A DNA stretch of 12,825 bases from Deltaproteobacteria bacterium (GTDB taxonomy: Bacteria > Desulfobacterota > BSN033 > UBA1163): positions 1 through 12,825 of the forward strand of contig VGRU01000090.1 of NCBI GenBank assembly GCA_016875255.1, given 5' to 3'. This document shows positions 1-7,192 of the stretch, one piece after another; the first letter of the stretch is position 1; each line of letters begins with the position of its first letter. The notes beneath the pieces were generated by a model. It saw only the letters and a program-made list of their open reading frames with translations. It made no database searches and was not told where the DNA came from. The translations under genes and the position numbers were made by a program.

Positions 1-2007
1 CCCTATCACCCGAGTCTCCTTTGAGACGTTTGGGTATTCCATTGCATCCTCGTATTCGATCAGTTGTCTGGCTTTCTCTTCAGCCCCAGACGTCCATTCG
101 CGTCTCATGGCAATGGTTGCTAATTCAAATGGGGGCATACGGCTTAATTCATTCGGTGTGAAGTGGTCCAATGCTCTGCGCGAAATTGATATGACTGGAT
201 TATTGCGAAACTGGTCGTCACGAAGAAGAATATCCCAGACTTCAGCATCGATGAATTCATCCCCTCGACTAACCCTACCTCCTATCTGGATAAGGCTCGC
301 CGTTGATGCGCGTTCTCGAAATCCAGTTCGAAAAGAGAAGTCCATCCCCGCCTCGACGCAACTGGTTGCGACAAGTGTCCAGTTCTTTATTTTATCTCGA
401 AGTCGCAGCTTCACTCTTTCCACAACCAAGTCCCGGTGAGCCGGAGCAAGCGCCGTCGACAGGTGCAGCACATTATGACCCAATTCGCGCATTGCTTGGG
501 CAATCACAGCGGCAGTCTGCACGGTATTTACGATGAGGAGCCGCGGTCCAGGTTCCTTCCGAATGACAAAGTCCACAATGCCTTGGCAATCAAGCGCATC
601 GGCATCTTCTGGCCGCCGTCTATAGATGATCCGCCGCTCCTCCATTTTCTTCAATTTACTGCGAAGGGAATCGTCCGTCACCAAATCCGGCACTTCAGGC
701 ATGGGCTTTTTATCGTTGCCACGAATGAGGTCTTTGTATTCATCCAATTTCCAGAATCGCGGCATGGAACCGCTCGCCAGCACCAAATAACCTCCCCACT
801 CGCGCGTCCAGATCTCGATCCAACGCCACATCTGCGGCCATAAATGCGAGGGAATTGCAGCGTGCATTTCGTCGACGAAGACGACCGAGCCAGGAAGTTC
901 ATGCAGTTTCCGCAATCTCGCCGGATGATGGCTGCCTAACGTCTCGAAGAACTGCACTGCAGTCGTGATGATGATCGGGGCCTCCCATAGTGTTGCAAGT
1001 TGACGCAGTTCTAAGTCAGCGAAGTCCGCCCGATGGTGATGCTCAGCCACCACGTTCTCCGGGCTTTCCCCTTCCAGCACAAGCGCCTTTCGATAGACCT
1101 CGACCGATTGGGTGATGATGTTGGTATAGGGGAGAACCACAATGATATGTCGCAATTGAGGCTTCCGCTCTGCCGCTACCCGCAAGAGGTTCGCCATCAC
1201 TGCCGTCGTCTTACCGCTCCCCACAGGCGCATCGCAGGTCCGAATCGGAGGATCGAGTGGAGCGTCACGGCAGACCTCGAACAATCGTTTTCGCAAATGG
1301 TTGCGTACCTGCTCCTGTTCAGTTTTTCCCTGTGGTAAACCACCCGCGTAACGCTCTAAAGCCGCGAGACGTTCTTGCCATCGCGGTTCGACTTTCAGAG
1401 TCTTAACCTCATTGCCGTAATGGCGAGCAGTGTCTCCGTGATCAGCATCCACAAGGCAAGAAAGAGCAATTCGCCGGGTAAAACCGCATATATGCAGTGG
1501 CCCTGGCGGTTCAACTAGTGGTAGCTTTTGGCAACCTGCCGCCTCGTGGAGGCTTTCGTAAACCCCCAACTTACGATCAACATGATCGGCCACCTTCTCA
1601 CCGTCAGGCACCATTCTCTTCAATTGCCTGAATGGTCGACCCTGTTTAGCAAATTCTTCATCACGGCTGAACAATCCATCGTGATGTCCATACGCAAGGA
1701 TCACCGCTTCCTGCCAGCCGAGTTTATCCAGTTCGGCCACGCCTGCATCATCATGAGCGATCGGCAAGGGCTTTCTTGAGTCTTTTTGGAGAACCACCTG
1801 ATTTGCCTTATCGAGCTTGCCCAGATCGTGATACACCGCGGCGGCTTCAATCCAGCTAACAAAGGCATTACGGTCGCCGGTGTAGTAAATAGCAGCGTTT
1901 TGTGCATTGCAGACTGCTTGACGGCAAACGTTTGAAATGTGCTCGAAATAGGTCTGAGAACGAATCCCGTGTCGCGGACTATGGGCCAGAGGCGTATCAC
2001 TAGCCAT
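1..2007 (-). CDS. cas3: CRISPR-associated helicase/nuclease Cas3 (HD + SF2 helicase), C-terminus beyond window
   Basis: Cas3 is recruited to target DNA by Cascade, unwinds it with its ATP-driven helicase and cuts it with its HD nuclease. The frame is open for 669 codons without a stop and runs off the left edge. Visible motifs: an AHS near residue 8 and H23 in the N-terminal HD region; HDLGK at 60-64; GHHDG at 107-111; Walker A APVGSGKTT at 260-268; Walker B/DEAH-type DEMH at 379-382; motif III-like LASGSMPRFW at 410-419; motif V VEAGMDFS from 551; motif VI QIGGRVSR at 574-581. Both nuclease and helicase therefore look intact. The ATG overlaps the cas7 stop by 8 nt, and a GGGAG lies 9 nt upstream. 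Its place after cas7 is unusual for type I-C, where cas3 normally leads the operon, and its N-terminus does not resemble the cas3 remnant at the operon front. Confidence 0.95.
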   Translation of the reverse strand, partial: MASDTPLAHSPRHGIRSQTYFEHISNVCRQAVCNAQNAAIYYTGDRNAFVSWIEAAAVYHDLGKLDKANQVVLQKDSRKPLPIAHDDAGVAELDKLGWQEAVILAYGHHDGLFSRDEEFAKQGRPFRQLKRMVPDGEKVADHVDRKLGVYESLHEAAGCQKLPLVEPPGPLHICGFTRRIALSCLVDADHGDTARHYGNEVKTLKVEPRWQERLAALERYAGGLPQGKTEQEQVRNHLRKRLFEVCRDAPLDPPIRTCDAPVGSGKTTAVMANLLRVAAERKPQLRHIIVVLPYTNIITQSVEVYRKALVLEGESPENVVAEHHHRADFADLELRQLATLWEAPIIITTAVQFFETLGSHHPARLRKLHELPGSVVFVDEMHAAIPSHLWPQMWRWIEIWTREWGGYLVLASGSMPRFWKLDEYKDLIRGNDKKPMPEVPDLVTDDSLRSKLKKMEERRIIYRRRPEDADALDCQGIVDFVIRKEPGPRLLIVNTVQTAAVIAQAMRELGHNVLHLSTALAPAHRDLVVERVKLRLRDKIKNWTLVATSCVEAGMDFSFRTGFRERASTASLIQIGGRVSRGDEFIDAEVWDILLRDDQFRNNPVISISRRALDHFTPNELSRMPPFELATIAMRREWTSGAEEKARQLIEYEDAMEYPNVSKETRVIG

Positions 2008-3001
2008 TCCTGCCATCTCCCTTGATTTGGCTGCACCATTCCGGCAGTTCGATGCAGAGATCATATAGCTTGCCATTCTTAAGTTTACCTCTAAATTCGT
2101 TTGGCATTTTATCAGGCACCTCATATTGATCCGTTAACGGGAGACCACTCACCGACGGCTTTTCTTTTTCTTTATCTCCGCCCTTGCGTCTTGGTGTAAG
2201 CTTCTCGAAAAACTCGAATTCAGAGAAAGACCCCAGGTCATCCTCATGCTCGGCATACCAGGCGTGACGAACCTCAACTAAAGGACGGATGTCAGACTTG
2301 GTGTGAGGATAGGCATAACGGATAAGCTTCAGAAGCAGCGCGATATCAAGAGGAGTGCAGCCTGTTCCGCGTTTTCCTTGCGCGCCGGTAGGATTTATGA
2401 AGAAGGGCATTCCATATACGCCGTGCTCCACGACTCGATGGGCCAGCGGCGCCATCCCGCGCGAAGGGCCTTCCTCTCCTTGACGGCTGCTTTGAGCAGG
2501 GGCCAGCTTTGTCTTGGTCAGCCGGTGTACCCGAACTGGAGAGACAGAGACAGCCAGTGCGAACTGGGCTACCCCAGAGCGAATTGTGTCCGAAACACCT
2601 TCCTCCAAAAATGTGTTTCCGAAGACACGAGCATCCCAGAATCGATTCTTGAATACATCGAACTGGTTATTGTTTAGCATCTGGTTTACTTCAGACCGGA
2701 TATCGCGCTGCTCAAGAATGTCGAACTCGAGATTGTCCTTGATCCATGATCCGTTGTTATCCTTAATCCCGTACTCTGTGGCAATTCGTGGCCAGACCAG
2801 TTCGTCTTTCCGCAGGACCAAATCCCGAAGTTTGCGTTTGAAGGATACGCCCGTAATCATGCCGCGATTGTCATGACTGCGGCGGCGTGGATCGCTCTCT
2901 TGATCGGGGTCACCGTTGGGGTTGCTGTTCTCAACAACGATAACAAGCAACCCTGTTGCTCTCGGGATAGCAATCTTTTCTTTCGTTTCTTCCGTATTCA
3001 T
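2000..3001 (-). CDS. cas7: Cas7, type I-C backbone protein (Csd2 family)
   Basis: Cas7 subunits polymerise along the crRNA spacer and form the backbone of Cascade. The protein has 333 residues. It shows the family signature near the N-terminus (NSNPNGDPD at about 25-33, followed by a basic PRRR stretch and GMITGVSFKRKLRD), and mid-protein the Csd2-like segment HRVVEHGVYGMPFFINP. The downstream DI/LLLKLIRYAYPHTKSD region and the W-Y-EHEDDLGSFSEFEFFEKL segment also fit Csd2. The C-terminal third contains a charged insertion (RRKGGDKEKEK). The start codon shares one base with the cas8c stop (TAATG) and has an AAGGAGG about 7 nt upstream, inside cas8c, so the two are probably translationally coupled. 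It overlaps cas3 by 8 nt at the other end. Csh2 (type I-B) is the nearest alternative family; the neighbouring Cas5 and Cas8 favour I-C. Confidence 0.93.
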   Translation of the reverse strand: MNTEETKEKIAIPRATGLLVIVVENSNPNGDPDQESDPRRRSHDNRGMITGVSFKRKLRDLVLRKDELVWPRIATEYGIKDNNGSWIKDNLEFDILEQRDIRSEVNQMLNNNQFDVFKNRFWDARVFGNTFLEEGVSDTIRSGVAQFALAVSVSPVRVHRLTKTKLAPAQSSRQGEEGPSRGMAPLAHRVVEHGVYGMPFFINPTGAQGKRGTGCTPLDIALLLKLIRYAYPHTKSDIRPLVEVRHAWYAEHEDDLGSFSEFEFFEKLTPRRKGGDKEKEKPSVSGLPLTDQYEVPDKMPNEFRGKLKNGKLYDLCIELPEWCSQIKGDGRNG

Positions 3002-3423
3002 TAGTTATCCTCCTTTCCTTCATCGATTTGTTCTTCAGCAGGGGGAGACGCCAGGAACCCCAGCAGAAGTTGAGCTTTCATCATGTCATTACATTCTTTT
3101 GGTAGATCGGAGGTTCCGAGTTTCTCCGCAAGTTGCTGGTATTGACGCAGTTTCTTCCGCGCTTCGTTTACCGCAATTCTTCTCTGGTCATCCTGTGGCC
3201 AATCCTGGGATACCTGGACGACCTTCGCCCATCGAATATACTCCATCATCCGCTCGCTAATATCTGCCAATCCGCTGGCCGGATTATCCAATGCCCTTCG
3301 CATGAGGGACGTGCCAATGAGCGAATTGGGCAACTGTCCCTTGCGGACCACAATACAGTAGTCCTTGTGCAGCGTATCGGCAAGGGCCAGGACTTGCCCA
3401 ACCTGATAAGGTACTTCTTTCAT
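3001..3423 (-). CDS. cas11c: Predicted Cas11c small subunit, translated from an internal start in cas8c
   Basis: Type I-C systems are known to make the small Cascade subunit Cas11c from an internal start within cas8c, giving a protein identical to the Cas8c C-terminus. Here codon 602 of cas8c is an ATG preceded by AAAGGAG with a 6-nt spacer, as good as or better than the sites of the annotated genes in this operon. It would give 140 residues beginning MKEVPYQVGQ, within the range expected for Cas11c, and made largely of amphipathic helices. The predicted product starts just before the helical segment that resembles the small-subunit fold. Family knowledge supports the mechanism; that this particular site is used is an inference. 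The alternative is a chance internal Shine-Dalgarno with no product. Confidence 0.72.
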   Translation of the reverse strand: MKEVPYQVGQVLALADTLHKDYCIVVRKGQLPNSLIGTSLMRRALDNPASGLADISERMMEYIRWAKVVQVSQDWPQDDQRRIAVNEARKKLRQYQQLAEKLGTSDLPKECNDMMKAQLLLGFLASPPAEEQIDEGKEDN

Positions 3424-5226
3424 GTATGTCTCCTTTCTGGACACAAACGCGTCCAATAGAATTCCAAGCACTGCCACCGCCCGCAGTGCGGTTTCCCTTG
3501 ATCTTCGAGGGTAGTCTGAAAGCGGCTCATGTTTTCCTTGGGTCTGCCGCGGGCCATATGAGTGTTTTGCTGAAAAAACACCGATCAACAATGGCCCAAC
3601 ACGTCCGATAAGCAAATTGAGCATCCGCCTCGCCGATGGTTCCCACTTACCTTCCATTCTGAGCATTAAGGCAAGCACCTCTCCCAACCCAGGTCCAACT
3701 ATCTCTTGACTCGCCTTCTGCAGCTTTCCACTTTTATCTCTTGGTGAGGACCCATCCCGGACCCACTGATGAGATAGAAGACGTACGACCTGATCGGGAT
3801 AAGGCGCCAATGGTCGGGCGTGCTCAACTGCGGGGAGAGTTTTCTTGTTAAAGGATGTTTCTGATTGTAAGTGCAGAGTAACATCAGGTACATTTAGCCT
3901 CGCAGCCGTTTGCCAGCCTTTTGCCTTGTCCAGCACATCCTTCACAAAAGGCGACTCTGCCAAGGCAATCTGGACTTGTCCATCCGATGCCTCCCGAATC
4001 AAGAATAGATTGAGCTTAGATTTCGGATGCTCTTGAACTACGGCATCAAATGCGTCACATACCGCCTTCGCATCGACCTCGAACTTGCCTTGAGCAATAT
4101 CACTGCCTGAGCCGAAATAGCTTGCAGTCTTTGCGTCCAAATCCGGCTTCTCATCCACAAAAACTATCAGAAGGTCTCGCTTATCTTTCTTCTTGTGCGT
4201 CCGTGCATCCATCTCGAACCTGCCGCTGGCGACACCCCTCCATGTCGTACCTTCCTCACGTGTCACCAACCACGTCAAAGCGTCCTGCATACGTCTGCTC
4301 TGCACTTTAGTCACGGGACAGACAGCGTATTCTGTGAGGCCATATCGTTTGTTGCACTTCGCCTTGTCGGCATCACTGGCCATCGACACAAGAGGAAAAT
4401 AGGCACCAAGGACAGGTAGTTTCACTGGCGGAAAAGGCTCCTTGAGCAGAACGCCGTTTCCACCAAATGCGGACTTGGTAGCGCGATGCTCATGGCTCCT
4501 CTGAGTAGCCGACAAATTGGTGGGCAAGACATCAGCTATGTACTGCCATCCCTGTTTTGTGTAAACTGACCCGCCTTCATCGAATTCAAGCACTAACAAC
4601 ACTGATATCTTCTTATCCCTCCCACGATTGTCTTTACCCTTTCCGACGAGCAACTCCTGAACGACTTTTAAAGCAGCGAGGCGGCCAGTCCGCAGACGAG
4701 TGAGGGCAACTGTGCCAATCTCTGAGATGAATGAAGTCTCATTCTGCAACGCTTTCTGGAAACGCTGAGCAAGGGACGCAATACTTTCAAGTTTCTCATC
4801 GCCTTCAAGCATTTCCACGAGAAGGTTGGCTTTATCGAGTGAGTCACTCCATTGCCACCCCGCATCTGCCCACGATCTTTTGGGAGCTTCCTTAAATGCC
4901 ACACTCAACAGGTCTATTCTGTTACTCTCCTGCCTTGATCTGCCCAGATCATCCCAGACTGCTGCCCTTTCAGGGAAATCCAGCAATGGCTGATTAACTT
5001 TGATGACAGGGAAGCTCCCATCGCTGCTCCGTACAATCCTCCTGATTCCGCTTCGCTCTTCCTCGGCAACGTCCTCGACAGAAACAACATCGCCTTTGAC
5101 GTTCAAACGAACCCGCAGCAGGTTCTTTTCAGAAGTTGGCAGAGGCTTGATTAGAGGATGCTGGGACTCTACTGGAATCTTTGCCTTCTCGAGTGCCTGC
5201 CATAATTGCCATGTTTCATTCAGCAT
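3001..5226 (-). CDS. cas8c: Cas8c, large subunit of type I-C Cascade (Csd1 family), diverged and long
   Basis: Cas8c is the large Cascade subunit that recognises the PAM and helps recruit Cas3. At 741 residues it is longer than the roughly 570-620 residues usual for Csd1. Sequence similarity by eye is weak. The call rests on the position between cas5 and cas7, a Csd1-like beginning in which an early beta segment (RLNVKGDVVSVEDV) is followed by a basic segment and then a LLDFPERAAVWDDLGRS-type stretch, and a helical C-terminal 140 residues (VGQVLALADTL, SLMRRALDNPASGL, MMEYIRWAKV) like the small-subunit domain. The ATG overlaps the cas5 end by 11 nt and has a GGAGG 9 nt upstream. A second, internal start in the same frame at codon 602 probably yields Cas11c and is listed separately. 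There are no transmembrane segments or obvious catalytic motifs. Confidence 0.85.
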   Translation of the reverse strand: MLNETWQLWQALEKAKIPVESQHPLIKPLPTSEKNLLRVRLNVKGDVVSVEDVAEEERSGIRRIVRSSDGSFPVIKVNQPLLDFPERAAVWDDLGRSRQESNRIDLLSVAFKEAPKRSWADAGWQWSDSLDKANLLVEMLEGDEKLESIASLAQRFQKALQNETSFISEIGTVALTRLRTGRLAALKVVQELLVGKGKDNRGRDKKISVLLVLEFDEGGSVYTKQGWQYIADVLPTNLSATQRSHEHRATKSAFGGNGVLLKEPFPPVKLPVLGAYFPLVSMASDADKAKCNKRYGLTEYAVCPVTKVQSRRMQDALTWLVTREEGTTWRGVASGRFEMDARTHKKKDKRDLLIVFVDEKPDLDAKTASYFGSGSDIAQGKFEVDAKAVCDAFDAVVQEHPKSKLNLFLIREASDGQVQIALAESPFVKDVLDKAKGWQTAARLNVPDVTLHLQSETSFNKKTLPAVEHARPLAPYPDQVVRLLSHQWVRDGSSPRDKSGKLQKASQEIVGPGLGEVLALMLRMEGKWEPSARRMLNLLIGRVGPLLIGVFSAKHSYGPRQTQGKHEPLSDYPRRSRETALRAVAVLGILLDAFVSRKETYMKEVPYQVGQVLALADTLHKDYCIVVRKGQLPNSLIGTSLMRRALDNPASGLADISERMMEYIRWAKVVQVSQDWPQDDQRRIAVNEARKKLRQYQQLAEKLGTSDLPKECNDMMKAQLLLGFLASPPAEEQIDEGKEDN
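3430..3436 (-). promoter_or_regulatory. Internal Shine-Dalgarno inside cas8c
   Basis: AAAGGAG on the minus strand, followed by ACATAC and then ATG at 3423-3421 in the cas8c frame. The perfect match and 6-nt spacing decide the proposed Cas11c start. Confidence 0.7.
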
Positions 5227-5890
5227 TTAGTTCATCCTCCGTAGGGGTTTGATGTGTGTATGACACCACGCCTTTAACGATTCTCCAATTCTGGACGTAT
5301 TCGGGTCTAAGTTGGCGATGCTCCCACATTGAATACAAAAAAGAGGTAATGACAATGTCATCAACGCTTTCCTCCCGCTTCGTGCCTTCGCGAAAAACAC
5401 CGAAGTAGCTGGGCACGAATTCTTTCCAGCCCAAACAGGGGGTGTAGTATGTCTGTCCTTTTACAAGACGCTCGTTAAAACGATCTCTCAGAATTGTTTG
5501 GTAATCTATGGTCCCACGCCTTTTCCTCAATCTTGGATCGCCCTCTCCGCGGGTACTCGTTTTCTTGACCCTAACTTCGCCATAGATCCGGTAACAAACA
5601 TCGACTAGAATCGTCGCAATGAGCTGATATGATGCATTCTTCTTCAGTTGACCTTGGCTACGCAAAGGGCCCCGATAATTCGTCACATATCTTTGAAAAT
5701 GAACCGGCCTGCATACTTCGACCTTGGTTGGCTGAATATATGCGTGGGGCAACCATGCCACCGCTTCGAACATACCCTTCGCAGCAGAAAAAGTCGGAAC
5801 AGGGTACGAAATAGGTGTAGACCCCGTATCCGGTCTCGTAAACATCGCCGCCGGGCCAGCAACTTCGAGCGCTACCTGATAGTCATTCAT
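5216..5890 (-). CDS. cas5c: Cas5, type I-C (Cas5c/Cas5d family), processing residues apparently missing
   Basis: In type I-C, Cas5c both caps the crRNA 5' handle in Cascade and cuts pre-crRNA, replacing Cas6. The 224-residue protein matches the family in length and order: AMFTRP near 16-20, SYPVPTFSAAKGMFEAVAW at 28-46, and a late GQTYYTPCLGWKEF at 145-158 that aligns with the family's GQ..Q.PCLGCREF segment. However, the positions matching catalytic Tyr46, Lys116 and His117 of the Bacillus halodurans enzyme appear to be Ala45, Ile133 and Leu134. A basic loop (RLRKRR, about 120-125) lies just before. The start at MNDYQ is chosen because AAGGAGG lies 9 nt upstream and its ATG overlaps the stop of the cas3 remnant (ATGA); a longer reading adding 14 residues has no such support. 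It overlaps cas8c by 11 nt. Confidence 0.9.
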   Translation of the reverse strand: MNDYQVALEVAGPAAMFTRPDTGSTPISYPVPTFSAAKGMFEAVAWLPHAYIQPTKVEVCRPVHFQRYVTNYRGPLRSQGQLKKNASYQLIATILVDVCYRIYGEVRVKKTSTRGEGDPRLRKRRGTIDYQTILRDRFNERLVKGQTYYTPCLGWKEFVPSYFGVFREGTKREESVDDIVITSFLYSMWEHRQLRPEYVQNWRIVKGVVSYTHQTPTEDELNAE

Positions 5891-6081
5891 AAAAGACCAC
5901 CTCCTTTGTATTCTCTTTTTAATCGTTTCCATAACCCTGCCAAATACCCCCAGTCGCCGGCATTAAATTGACTTGCAAACTTTCGCGCCAGTTCTGCGAC
6001 GCTTTTCAAATGATCTTCGAGTTTGTGCCAATCTTCTGGTGGACTGCCTTCCCGGGAATGGGCATAAAATTCCTTTTTCAT
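5887..6081 (-). pseudogene. Remnant of a type I-C cas3: N-terminus of the HD domain only
   Basis: The 64-codon frame begins MKKEFYAHSREG and continues through WHKLEDHLKSVAELARKF and WGYLAGLW, the usual opening of Cas3 HD domains. In Cas3 proteins an HDLGK motif follows directly after this LAGLW. Here the sequence instead jumps to KRLKREYKGGGLL and stops, with the TGA overlapping the cas5 ATG. The HD metal-binding pair and the entire helicase are gone, so the product cannot be an active nuclease. The start at 6081 is preferred over an in-frame ATG 32 codons upstream because homologues begin just before YAHS and a TGAGGA lies about 8 nt upstream. The position first in the operon, before cas5, is where type I-C cas3 normally lies. 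An internal deletion that kept the last 13 or so codons is the likeliest history. Confidence 0.85.
5900..5906 (-). promoter_or_regulatory. cas5 ribosome-binding site within the cas3 remnant
   Basis: AAGGAGG lies 9 nt before the cas5 ATG at 5890. It is embedded in the last codons of the upstream remnant, whose TGA overlaps the cas5 ATG, so reading of the remnant may help initiate cas5. This decides the cas5 start. Confidence 0.7.
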
Positions 6082-6219
6082 GGTGAAGTCCTCAGAGATA
6101 GATCTTGCTGCTTTTTCTATCTTGGCAATGAAGTCGCACCCAAAAGAAAAGGGCATAAAACGGAACCAGAGTGCCAAAGCACAAAATGGGAAGAAAGAAC
6201 AGGTCCGCTCATTCCGGAA

Positions 6220-7047
6220 TCACTTCCTTTCTATTTTCTTTATTCCCTGTGAAGTTGTTAGGTAATTCTCACGTGACACAACCCGCTTGCCGGTCTTTTG
6301 CTCAAGGTCTTTTCTTGCCTTGCCGGCGACTTCTCCTCCCTTACATGCCGAATGCCTGCTCTCTTGAAATCCTTTCGCATCATCAACTCTCGTTATCTCG
6401 GTCGTGGCCGCCTCGCCCAGCATTGAGAATATCAGCTCGAGATCGGTCATATGATCCCTGAGGTTTTCGCGTTTCAGCCCTTTTATTTTCTTATGCTTCC
6501 CAGGCGTTACGCCGAAGGCGGCCTTTGCGATCTCGGCAGTAAGGATTGCATACTCCCTTTCACGCCTTACCTCTCTTTTCTTCCACTCGTCCGTAAGCTC
6601 TTCCCTGATGGCAATGCCACGCATCCGTTTTTCGATCCAATCATCAGAATAGCCCTTCGCCTTATAGAGCGCCCGCGTCCTCTTCGTTCCCAGTTCCGGG
6701 TCCTCAATCTCCTGCACCCGCTCGTAACCAACCTTTGCCAGCCAGCGCTTGAAGGGTTCTGCCTTTGGGGAAGGGATGGACTGAATGATACGGAAGACAC
6801 CTTCCGTGTTGGCACAGTTTGTCTCCCTTTTTTTTCCATCAGGTGCCATAATTTCAAGGGGGGTACAAATTGTACCCCAGTAGGAATTCAGTTCCGGATC
6901 GCGTTGTCTCATCTTTTTTATATATTGCTTTGGGTCAGCGCTATCCGTTAACGCCTCCACCACATCGGAAACGGAAAACCACCACTCCTTCTTATGAATC
7001 GTCTTTCTGATTTCCTTGCCCTTGAAAACCGCTATATTCGTCTCCAT
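6220..7047 (-). CDS. Bro-N domain protein with DinD-like C-terminus
   Basis: 275 residues. The first roughly 110 residues look like a Bro-N (phage antirepressor type) DNA-binding domain: IAVFKGKEIRKTIHKKEWWFSVSDVVEALTD, then a turn of variable sequence, then NTEGVFRIIQSIPSPKAEPFKRWLAKVG. The second half is highly charged and helical and contains GLKRENLRDHMTDLELIFSMLGEAATTEI, which recalls the corresponding segment of E. coli DinD (damage-inducible protein D), followed by a lysine-rich GGEVAGKARKDLEQKTGKRVVSRENYL. Such proteins occur in prophages and as chromosomal singletons; their biochemical role is poorly known. ATG is preceded by AAGGAG at 8 nt. It is the gene immediately upstream of the cas operon, in the same direction, 138 nt before the cas3 remnant. 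Whether it regulates the Cas genes or is just a passenger cannot be told. Confidence 0.85.
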   Translation of the reverse strand: METNIAVFKGKEIRKTIHKKEWWFSVSDVVEALTDSADPKQYIKKMRQRDPELNSYWGTICTPLEIMAPDGKKRETNCANTEGVFRIIQSIPSPKAEPFKRWLAKVGYERVQEIEDPELGTKRTRALYKAKGYSDDWIEKRMRGIAIREELTDEWKKREVRREREYAILTAEIAKAAFGVTPGKHKKIKGLKRENLRDHMTDLELIFSMLGEAATTEITRVDDAKGFQESRHSACKGGEVAGKARKDLEQKTGKRVVSRENYLTTSQGIKKIERK

Positions 7048-7110
7048 AGAGTGATCTCCTTAACAGTACCGTACCGTCATATCCGCCTTATAGATTGTTT
7101 ATGCTACCGG

Positions 7111-7142
7111 AATACCATATTGGAAAGTGTAGTATTGGTATT
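7111..7142. promoter_or_regulatory. Inverted repeat upstream of the Bro-N gene, possible operator
   Basis: AATACCA at 7111-7117 and TGGTATT at 7136-7142 are perfect 7-bp inverted arms separated by 18 nt, 64-95 nt before the Bro-N start. A short CCATATTGG palindrome overlaps the left arm. A tandem CGGTACGGTAC (minus strand) lies nearer the start, at about 7067-7077. Bro-N proteins bind DNA, so autoregulation is possible. No convincing -35/-10 pair was found here. Confidence 0.3.
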
Positions 7143-7192
7143 TCATTGCCGGAAACCCCAAACTGCTGGATCAATGTCTTTCTATGGATAAG

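Noticed and set aside
1701..2039. 112-residue minus-strand frame over the cas3 start
   Set aside because: It is an out-of-frame shadow; the true cas3 frame in the same stretch contains the HD motifs.
2303..5230. Many plus-strand frames of 60-125 residues opposite cas7 and cas8c
   Set aside because: All are antisense shadows with no ribosome-binding sites and irregular composition.
5888..5932. Longer Cas5 start adding 14 N-terminal residues
   Set aside because: The inner ATG has AAGGAGG at 9 nt, forms the ATGA overlap and gives the family N-terminus; the outer start lies inside the cas3 remnant.
1..6081. Assignment to type I-E, I-F or I-G
   Set aside because: No cas6e/f, cse or csy-like genes and no Csb-type Cas7 are present; Cas7 of the Csd2 kind next to Cas5c and a single Csd1-like gene fits I-C best, although the Cas3 position is irregular.
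6082..6177. Upstream extension of the cas3 remnant by 32 codons
   Set aside because: Cas3 proteins of this kind start just before YAHS, and the inner ATG has a TGAGGA at a fair distance; the extension has no family similarity.
7067..7079. GTACCGTACCGTC as a piece of a CRISPR repeat
   Set aside because: It is a single short tandem with no spacer-repeat spacing and no further copies.
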